Of a stretch of DNA of 64,000 nucleotides, positions 58,026 through 64,000 are shown one piece after another. Source of the DNA: Halomonas sp. Y3 (GTDB taxonomy: Bacteria > Pseudomonadota > Gammaproteobacteria > Pseudomonadales > Halomonadaceae); contig NZ_CP099975.1 in assembly GCF_024137965.1 (NCBI RefSeq), forward strand, positions 3,906,001 through 3,970,000. The letters run 5' to 3'. The position numbers and the translations under genes were made by a program. The notes beneath the pieces are model-generated. The model saw nothing but the letters and a program-made list of their open reading frames with translations. It was not told the DNA's origin and searched no databases. Positions within the stretch are counted from its first letter, which is position 1; each line of letters starts with the position of its first letter.

Positions 58026-58856
58026 TCAGATCTCGCGGCGGCGGAAGATCCACAGCGCCAGGCCCAGTGGCACCGCCACCCAGGCCAGCAGGGCGCCCAG
58101 CAGCAGCACCGGGTGGAAGGCCGCATCGGCGCCGATGGAGGCCAGCCCCGCCTGAGTCCGCGCCGCCTCGAAGAAGGTCAGGTTGACGATGCGGAAAATG
58201 TCGGTGGGGTTGAGCAGCAGCAGGTAGTGGAAGAGCCCCTCGCTGACCTGGCCGCCGGTGCCCACCAGCACCCCCAGCAGCGCCAGGTCGTAGACGATGA
58301 CGAAGAAGAACCACACCACCAGAGCGATGCCCGCCGCGCGTGACTTCTCCGCCACGCTGACGCTGATCAGGTAGGCGAAGCCGATGAAGGCCCAGCCCAG
58401 CAGCATCGCCGAGAGGATGAAGAGCGCTAGGGCCGCCACCAGCTCGCCGAGCAGCTCCACGCTGCCGAAGGCGGCGATCACCGCGCCGGCCACGCCGAAG
58501 CCCACCAGGGTGGAGACGCCGAGGATCGCCGCATGGCCGAGGAACTTGCCGGCGAGGATCTCGACCCGGCTCATGGGGTAGGTGAGCAGCAGCAGCAGAG
58601 TGCCCTGCTCGTCCTCGCCGACGATGCTGTCGTAGGCCAGCATCAGGGCGATCAGCGGAATCAGGAACACCGCCAGGCTCGACAGGCTGACGATGGTGGT
58701 GGAGACCCGGGTGAAGCCCACCTGGCCGGAGGCCGCGGCGCCGAAGTAGGCCAGGCCGATGGCCAGCAGGCCGAATACCAGGGTGATCGCCAGCACCCAG
58801 CGGTTGCGCAGGCCGTCGCGGAACTCCTTGCCGGCCACGATCATCAGGTTTCTCAT
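58026..58856 (-). CDS. nosY: NosY, ABC transporter permease, 276 aa
   Basis: Six-helix permease of the ABC-2 type that forms a NosDFY complex passing copper or sulfur to NosZ. Begins MRNLMIVAGKEFRDGLRNRW (family-like start), with the loop FLIPLIALMLAYDSIVGEDEQGTLLLLLTYP, quoted here as YDSIVGEDEQGTL. Its start overlaps the nosF stop by 4 bp (ATGA). Confidence 0.93.
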   Translation of the reverse strand: MRNLMIVAGKEFRDGLRNRWVLAITLVFGLLAIGLAYFGAAASGQVGFTRVSTTIVSLSSLAVFLIPLIALMLAYDSIVGEDEQGTLLLLLTYPMSRVEILAGKFLGHAAILGVSTLVGFGVAGAVIAAFGSVELLGELVAALALFILSAMLLGWAFIGFAYLISVSVAEKSRAAGIALVVWFFFVIVYDLALLGVLVGTGGQVSEGLFHYLLLLNPTDIFRIVNLTFFEAARTQAGLASIGADAAFHPVLLLGALLAWVAVPLGLALWIFRRREI

Positions 58857-59830
58857 GCGCTCACTCCCTGCTGGGCGTCGAGGGTCGCCGCCGGGGCCGG
58901 CTCGGCCGCCCCGCGGTTGCGGATGGTGCCGTCGAAGTGGGCATAGAGCGACTCCAGGGTGGGCGGCTCCAGGTCCAGGTCGGCGGTCTCGGGGTCGGCC
59001 ATCAGGCTGCGCAGCACCGCCAGCTTGGCACGCACCGGCACCTTGAGCTCGATTCGGCCATCCCCCGTCACGCGGGCCAGCACCCCGTGAGGCCGCAGCG
59101 ACTCGGCGAGGCTCTCCGCGGCCCGGGTGGTGCGCAGGCGCATCACCAGCGGCAGGTCGGCGGCCTCGCGCAGCTCATCGATGCTGCCCGAGGCGAGCAT
59201 GCGCCCCTGGCCCAGGATCGCCGCGCGGTCGATATGGCGCTCCACCCCGGGCAGCACGTGGGAGCAGAGGATCACGCTGACCCCGCGGCCGCGCAGCTCG
59301 TCGACCATGCCGTAGAAGTCGCGGGTGGCCATGGGGTCCAGCCCCACGGTGGGCTCGTCGAGCAGCATCAGACGCGGCTCGCCGATCAGCGCCTGGGCGA
59401 GGCCAAGGCGCTGGCGCATGCCCTTGGAGTAGGTCTTCACCCGGCGGTGCATGGCATGGCCCAGGCCCACGCGCTCCAGCAGCGGCTCGACGACACCGTG
59501 GCCGATGCGCTTGAGGCGGGCGAAGTAGTCGAGCACCTCGAAGCCCGAGAGCTGCTCGTAGAACTGCACGTTCTCGGGCAGGTAGCCCAGGCTCAGGCGC
59601 AGATCGTTGGCCGCGGCACCGCCGGGGTCGTGGCCGAACACCCGGAGCTCACCGCTGGTCGGCCGGATCAGGCCGAGGATCAGCTTCATGGAGGTGGACT
59701 TGCCGGCGCCGTTGTGGCCCATCAGGCCCAGCACCTCGCCCTCGCCCAGGGTCAGGCTCACCTCGTCGAGAGCGGTCAGCTTGCCGAAGCGCTTGCCGAC
59801 CGAGCGCATCTCGATCACGGGTTGGGTCAT
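58853..59830 (-). CDS. nosF: NosF, ABC transporter ATPase, 325 aa
   Basis: Walker A GHNGAGKST (about residue 38), signature YSKGMRQRLGLAQAL, Walker B LMLLDEPTVGLDP, switch His in ILCSHVLPG. The C-terminal extension (from about 215) is usual for NosF. Energy subunit of NosDFY. Overlaps nosD by 4 bp upstream and nosY by 4 bp downstream. Confidence 0.95.
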   Translation of the reverse strand: MTQPVIEMRSVGKRFGKLTALDEVSLTLGEGEVLGLMGHNGAGKSTSMKLILGLIRPTSGELRVFGHDPGGAAANDLRLSLGYLPENVQFYEQLSGFEVLDYFARLKRIGHGVVEPLLERVGLGHAMHRRVKTYSKGMRQRLGLAQALIGEPRLMLLDEPTVGLDPMATRDFYGMVDELRGRGVSVILCSHVLPGVERHIDRAAILGQGRMLASGSIDELREAADLPLVMRLRTTRAAESLAESLRPHGVLARVTGDGRIELKVPVRAKLAVLRSLMADPETADLDLEPPTLESLYAHFDGTIRNRGAAEPAPAATLDAQQGVSA

Positions 59831-61131
59831 TGCACTATCTCCGCCATCCAGTCGGGAAGGGCCATCAGCGGATGGCTGTCGCGTACGCCCGGAGGGCGCA
59901 GGATCGGGAACTCGCGCTGCACCCAGCGCAGCACCTGCACCGCCGGGCTGTTCATCAGGATCTTGGCCATGGGGTAGGTCCAGATCAGGCGATCCACCGA
60001 GTCGTTGGGTTCGTAGGGGATATCGCCCAGGCCGTCACCGCTCAGGTCCCAGCCCAGGTAGTCGCTCCAGTAGTTGCCGCGCCCTTCGAAGGACCACTCC
60101 TGCTCGCGCAGCGCCACATACTTCACCTGGGTCTCGTTGCCGACGAAGGCGTTGCCGTGGAACTCGTTGTCCTCGGAGCCGGCGGTCATGTGGATGCCGA
60201 TCTCGGTGCGCGCGAAGAGGTTGTCGCGTATCTCGTTGAACAGCGAGTTGTAGACGAACAGCGCCTTGCCCTCGCTGCCGCTGATGGCATGGCCATCGGG
60301 TGCCGCCGCCATGCCGCCGCGCTGGGCCTCGATGGCGACGTTCTCGGCGATCACCGAGTGCACGATGAAGTTCATCAGGAAGCCGTAGTTCTGATCGCGC
60401 TCGGAACGGTTACCGACGACCTCCAGGTGGCGCGACTGCATCAGCGCATAGCCCAGGCGGTTGTTGCGGGTGACGTTGTCGCGCACCACGTTGTTCTGGG
60501 AGAACATGTAGTGCACGCCGTAGCGCTGGTCGCGCAGCAGGTTGCCGATCAGCCGGTTGTCGTTGCTGACGTCGATGTAGATGCCGTCGCGGGCCTCCCA
60601 CACCTCGTTGTCGCGGATCTCGGCACCGGTGACGTTGTAGAGCTGCAGGCCGTTGCCACGGTCCTGGGAGCGCAGCGAGGTATCGCCGCTGATGCGGTTG
60701 CCGATCACCTTCACATCGGGCACGGCATCGAGCCAGATGCCGAAGCCGCGGGCCTCGATGCGGTTGTTCTCGATGACGGCGCCTTCGGCCTCGCGGGCCA
60801 CGAAGATGCCACTGTCGATGTCGGTGATGTTGGCACCGTCCTCGCGGATGTGCAGGTCGCGCACCGTGGCACCGGGGGCGGCCACGGTCAGCACGCTGCC
60901 GCTTCGCTGCCCGTCGAGGATGGCCCCGGGCTCGCCGACCAGGGTAAGGGGCACCTCGATCACGAAATTGCCGAGGTGGACGCCTTCGGCCACCCGCACC
61001 GTATCACCGGGCGCGGCGGCTTCCAGCACCTGCTGCAGGGGGGTCTCGCCGGGCACGGCCCGCCATTCGGCGGCCGGGGCGAGACTCGGCAGCAGCAGGA
61101 GAAGAAAGGGGAGCAGCCATCTTGCTTGCAT
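59827..61131 (-). CDS. nosD: NosD, periplasmic right-handed beta-helix protein, 434 aa
   Basis: Periplasmic member of NosDFY needed for the CuZ cluster of NosZ. Signal peptide (residues 1-21), then pectate-lyase-like repeats (DNEVWEARDGIYIDVSNDNRL and similar, each about 22 residues; quoted as EARDGIYIDVSN), ending RGNYWSDYLGWD and a C-terminal DSHPLMALP. It lies 86 bp after nosZ, the gap carrying a strong hairpin. Confidence 0.95.
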   Translation of the reverse strand: MQARWLLPFLLLLLPSLAPAAEWRAVPGETPLQQVLEAAAPGDTVRVAEGVHLGNFVIEVPLTLVGEPGAILDGQRSGSVLTVAAPGATVRDLHIREDGANITDIDSGIFVAREAEGAVIENNRIEARGFGIWLDAVPDVKVIGNRISGDTSLRSQDRGNGLQLYNVTGAEIRDNEVWEARDGIYIDVSNDNRLIGNLLRDQRYGVHYMFSQNNVVRDNVTRNNRLGYALMQSRHLEVVGNRSERDQNYGFLMNFIVHSVIAENVAIEAQRGGMAAAPDGHAISGSEGKALFVYNSLFNEIRDNLFARTEIGIHMTAGSEDNEFHGNAFVGNETQVKYVALREQEWSFEGRGNYWSDYLGWDLSGDGLGDIPYEPNDSVDRLIWTYPMAKILMNSPAVQVLRWVQREFPILRPPGVRDSHPLMALPDWMAEIVQ

Positions 61132-61155
61132 GGTGGTCTCTGCCTGTCGAAGGGG

Positions 61156-61190
61156 CCTGCCGGGCCGGCGCGGGGCGCCGACCCGGCAGG
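61156..61190 (-). other. Intercistronic hairpin nosZ-nosD
   Basis: CCTGCCGGG pairs with CCCGGCAGG, with an inner GGCGC/GCGCC pairing; no T-run follows. Could slow RNA decay from the 3' end of nosZ or cause partial termination before nosDFYL. Confidence 0.65.
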
Positions 61191-61217
61191 TGCTGCCGAT
61201 GGACTATTGCCGCAACA

Positions 61218-63131
61218 TCAGGCCGGCTCGACCAGCAGGCGGCCGACCATCTCCATGTGCAGCGCGTGGCAGAACCAGTTGCAGTAGTACCAGAACACCC
61301 CGGGCTTGTCGGCCGTGAAGGTGATCGAGGCGGTCTGCAGCGGGCTGATCTCCATGCTCACCCCGTGGTCCACGACGCAGAAGCCGTGGGAGAGGTCCTC
61401 GATGCGATCGAGGTTGGTGATGGTCACGGTGATCTCGTCACCCACCTTGGCCGGGATCTCGGTGATGCCAAAGTTGGGCGCTACCGAGGTCATGTAGACC
61501 CGCAGCTTGTTGCCGTCGCGGATGATGGTGTTGTCGGTCTCGACATTGACGCCATCCTCTTCGGCCTGCCGGATGGTCTCGGCGAAGTAGGGGTCGTCGC
61601 GATCCCAGACCTGCTTGGTCTGGATCTGGTCGCGGCGGATGATCACCGCATCGTGGGGCTCGGCGAAGGTCGGGGTGTCGTGGAGCAGCACCATCTCGTC
61701 GCCGGAGATATCGATCATCTGATCGTTCTCGGGATGCAGCGGGCCCACCGGCAGGTAGCGGTCCTTGGAGAACTTGTTCAGCGAGAACAGGTACTTACCA
61801 TCGGCATCCTTGGACTCCGAGAGGGTCGCATGGTTGTGGCCCGGCTGGTAGTGGACGTCGATCTTCTGACGGATGTACTCGACGTCCTCGCCGTTGTAGT
61901 GGCGCACGGCGTCTTCCATGTTCCACTTCACCACCTGGCTGTCGATGAACAGGGTAGTGTAGGCGTTGCCGCGGCCGTCATAGGTGGTGTGCAGCGGCCC
62001 GAGGCCCAGTTCCGGCTCGGCGGCGATCACGTCGCGCTCGTCGTCGAGGTTGCCCTCGAAGAGGTCGTCGAGCTTGGCGATCTCGATCATCGACACGGTG
62101 GGCGACAGCTTGCCGGCGGCGATGAAGTACTTGCCGTCGGTGGAGGTATTGAGGCCGTGGGGGTTCTTCGGCACCGGCACGTAGCGGGTCACGTTGAGGT
62201 CGGAGCTCTTGCGGCCGTCCACCACCGGCACATCGGAGTCGCCGATGGTCATGTAGTTGCCCTCGGCCACCGCCGCCTCGATGCGCTCGATGCTGAACAC
62301 GGTCACCCAGTCGCGATCGGCGCGCATCTTGCCGGCCAGGTCCACCGCGCCCTCGGAGTTGTAGCAGGTGGCGGCGGCGTACTTGCCGGTGTAGTCGGCG
62401 TCCATGTTGTCCAGGTTGCCATCCACCATCACCTGCCACTTCACCTCCATGCTATCGGCGTCGATGGCATTCCACAGGGTGTAGTACTTCGACGGGTCGT
62501 TGATATCGCGGCCATCGTTGGGCTGCGGGATCATGTACTCGCCGTTGGCGAACACATAGCCAGAGCGCGGGGCCTTCTGCAGGCGCAGGCCATGGATGGC
62601 CTGGACGTTGGGCACCGTCACCATGGCGTCGGTCTTGAAGACGTCCAGGCGGATCCGGGCGACGCGGGTGTTGGCCTTGTCGTTGATGAACAGGTAGCGC
62701 CCGTCGTGGCTACCGTCGGTGTAGCTGATATGGGGGTGGTGGGCATCGCCGTTGGTGAAGCGGTGGCTGTCGCCCATGATGCGCTTGGACTCGTTGGTCA
62801 TCCCCCAGCCGGAGGCCGAGCAGTGGTTGAACACGGGGATGCGCATGATCTCGCGCATGGAGGGCACGCCGTAGACGCGTACCTCGCCGCTGTGGCCGCC
62901 GCTCCAGAAGCCGTAGTACTCATCGAGCTCACCCGGTGCCACATGGATATTGGCGGCGCTGCCGTGGCTGGCCGCCTGGGCCGGCTGGCTGCGGGTCATC
63001 GCGCCCACGCCCGCCACGCCGGCGGCGCCGGCCATGCTGACCGCTCCTACCGCGGCGCTGCCCGCCAGAAAGCGGCGGCGCCCCTCGTTGACGGTACCGG
63101 TGGGCTTGTCACCCTTATGCTTGTCGCTCAT
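61218..63131 (-). CDS. nosZ: NosZ, nitrous oxide reductase, 637 aa
   Basis: Periplasmic copper enzyme reducing N2O to N2. Clade I type: Tat signal GRRRFLAGSAAVGAVSMAGA near the N-terminus. A seven-bladed propeller carries CuZ His ligands (DAHHPHIS, GPLHTTYDG, YQPGHNHATL, AEPHDAV). The cupredoxin domain has the CuA site YYCNWFCHALHMEM. ATG 63131 (MSDKHK) is the family start just before the Tat motif; the longer frame only runs into nosR. Between nosR and nosD in standard order. Confidence 0.97.
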   Translation of the reverse strand: MSDKHKGDKPTGTVNEGRRRFLAGSAAVGAVSMAGAAGVAGVGAMTRSQPAQAASHGSAANIHVAPGELDEYYGFWSGGHSGEVRVYGVPSMREIMRIPVFNHCSASGWGMTNESKRIMGDSHRFTNGDAHHPHISYTDGSHDGRYLFINDKANTRVARIRLDVFKTDAMVTVPNVQAIHGLRLQKAPRSGYVFANGEYMIPQPNDGRDINDPSKYYTLWNAIDADSMEVKWQVMVDGNLDNMDADYTGKYAAATCYNSEGAVDLAGKMRADRDWVTVFSIERIEAAVAEGNYMTIGDSDVPVVDGRKSSDLNVTRYVPVPKNPHGLNTSTDGKYFIAAGKLSPTVSMIEIAKLDDLFEGNLDDERDVIAAEPELGLGPLHTTYDGRGNAYTTLFIDSQVVKWNMEDAVRHYNGEDVEYIRQKIDVHYQPGHNHATLSESKDADGKYLFSLNKFSKDRYLPVGPLHPENDQMIDISGDEMVLLHDTPTFAEPHDAVIIRRDQIQTKQVWDRDDPYFAETIRQAEEDGVNVETDNTIIRDGNKLRVYMTSVAPNFGITEIPAKVGDEITVTITNLDRIEDLSHGFCVVDHGVSMEISPLQTASITFTADKPGVFWYYCNWFCHALHMEMVGRLLVEPA

Positions 63132-63198
63132 GACGCTTCTCCGTTTCGTTGTCGCTTTCTTGCGATGCCGACTCTGCGGCCGGCCTTCTGCTTCCGTC

Positions 63199-63224
63199 GC
63201 CGCCTCGGCCGTGGCCGAGGCGGC
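63199..63224 (-). other. Perfect hairpin in the nosR-nosZ gap
   Basis: GCCGCCTCGGCC, loop GT, GGCCGAGGCGGC: 12-bp perfect stem 27 bp after the nosR stop and 68 bp before the nosZ start. No T-run in the minus direction; could be an attenuator, a processing stop, or a protected 5' end of nosZ mRNA. Confidence 0.65.
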
Positions 63225-63250
63225 TCCCGGTTCACTGCTCGGCAGCCGCC

Positions 63251-64000
63251 TCAGGCACCGTCTCCGGACACCTCGGCAGCGGGAATCCGCCGGCTCTCGG
63301 CCACCTTGCTGCTCAGCCGGGTCGCCTTCTCGCGCTTCTTCCGCTGCACCACCATGGGCGGGCACTTGCGGTCGTTGTGATAGGTCACCTGGCAGTCCAG
63401 GCAGTAGTGGCACTCGTTGGGGTTGATCCGGCCGTCGGGATGGATCGCCTGGATATGGCACTCGTTGGCGCAGATCTGGCAGGGCTTGCCGCACTCCTTG
63501 TGGCGGCGCAGCCAGTCGAACAGGCGGATGCGCGCGGGGATCGCCAGGCCGGCGCCCAGCGGGCAGACATAGCGGCAGTAGAACTTGTGGTTGAAGGCGC
63601 TGATCACCAGCAGCAGCACCGCGTAGAACACGAAGCCCCACTCACGCTGGAACTTGAGTAGCACGGCGGTCTTGAAGGGCTCCACCTCGGCGTAGATCTC
63701 GGCCTGGCCCAGGGACTGCAGGGAGAGGGCGAACAGCCCCAGCAGGATGATGTACTTGAGCGCCCAGAGCCGCTCGTGGACCGCGAAGGGCAGCTCGAAC
63801 TGCGGCACCTTGAACTTCAGGGCCACCGCGCTGATCAGCTCCTGCATGGCGCCGAAGGGACACAGCCAGCCGCAGTAGACGCCGCGCCCCCACAGCAGCA
63901 GGGTGACCGCCACGAAGCTCCAGAGGATGAACATCATCGGATCCATCAGGAAGGTGGACCACTGGAAGTCGGTGAACAGGGCGTTGGCGAAGGTGAGAAT
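63251..64000 (-). CDS. nosR: NosR, C-terminal part (5' end outside window)
   Basis: Polytopic membrane iron-sulfur flavoprotein that feeds electrons to NosZ. The frame is open through base 64000, so the N-terminal FMN domain is missing. Visible: CGWLCPFGAMQE and CRYVCPLGAGL in membrane loops (CxxxCP motifs) and two [4Fe-4S] motifs CGKPCQICANECHIQAI and CHYCLDCQVTYHNDRKCPP at the C-terminus. First gene of nosRZDFYL as far as seen. Confidence 0.95.
   Translation of the reverse strand: MLTFANALFTDFQWSTFLMDPMMFILWSFVAVTLLLWGRGVYCGWLCPFGAMQELISAVALKFKVPQFELPFAVHERLWALKYIILLGLFALSLQSLGQAEIYAEVEPFKTAVLLKFQREWGFVFYAVLLLVISAFNHKFYCRYVCPLGAGLAIPARIRLFDWLRRHKECGKPCQICANECHIQAIHPDGRINPNECHYCLDCQVTYHNDRKCPPMVVQRKKREKATRLSSKVAESRRIPAAEVSGDGA

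Noticed and set aside
59830-63380. Long plus-strand frames opposite nosD and nosZ
   Set aside because: Antisense shadows with Val/Ala/His/Gly-rich products and no ribosome sites; nosD and nosZ are unambiguous.
1-64000. CRISPR arrays, tRNA or rRNA genes and phage genes
   Set aside because: No regularly spaced repeats, no cloverleaf with conserved arms, and no phage structural or integrase gene recognised on reading.

Overview
The window reads as part of a denitrification region from a high-G+C gammaproteobacterium. A halomonad (Halomonas or close relative) is the best guess: gene families, the split class II ribonucleotide reductase, the Pseudomonas-like heme d1 gene order and the intergenic repeats all fit. 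This is inference from gene content; no rRNA or other taxonomic marker is present.

Layout. 1-3200: two nitrate/nitrite transporters of the two NarK types with a UspA-like gene between them (the first is cut by the window edge). 3376-5268: two unknown small membrane proteins followed by norE and norF. 5344-10241 (minus): norC-norB-norQ-norD plus a small membrane protein, the NO reductase operon. 10481-12489 (minus): AhpD-like protein, SirB-like protein and NnrS. 12594-18228 (minus): nirDLGHJEN, heme d1 synthesis, divergent from nirC-nirF at 18481-20065. The cytochrome cd1 gene nirS itself is not in the window. 20081-22490: MarR regulator, Yip1-family protein, flavohemoglobin hmp. 22512-24435 (minus): a group II intron, class C-like, sitting directly behind a terminator hairpin. 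24494-26074 (minus): a small operon with a lone SdhB-like iron-sulfur subunit. 26164-26439: a transposon-like structured repeat. 26442-31551 (minus): TetR/HlyD/RND efflux operon. 31848-35371: RIC (ytfE/dnrN), ubiU, ubiV and a radical-SAM activase. 35396-49287: two mosaic copies of a membrane-anchored AraC regulator, each followed by its likely target (DUF6448 protein; HMA protein plus P1B-type ATPase plus secreted protein). Between them lie a two-component system, PepSY/DUF2271/flavoreductase genes and an AT-richer ferric-reductase-like gene. 49386-52974 (minus): nrdJb, nrdJa, ubiT. 53250-55909 (minus): hemN and a second nnrS. 55960-57391: ybaN-like gene, nsrR, a small c-type cytochrome. 57483-64000 (minus): nosL-nosY-nosF-nosD-nosZ and the end of nosR.

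How it works together. Nitrate and nitrite enter by NarK; NO is reduced by NorCB and N2O by NosZ; NirDLGHJEN/CF make heme d1 for a nitrite reductase encoded elsewhere. Hmp, RIC and two NnrS proteins handle stray NO. UbiU/V/T, HemN and NrdJab supply ubiquinone, heme and dNTPs without oxygen. I find nine 23-bp palindromes of the NsrR type and eight or nine FNR/DNR-type boxes in front of these units. nsrR is itself in the window. Several promoters pair an FNR/DNR box with an NsrR box further downstream, suggesting 'low oxygen and NO present' logic. The least explained parts are the NsrR-controlled sdhB-like operon, the paired AraC modules with conserved operators, and the covarying structured repeat.
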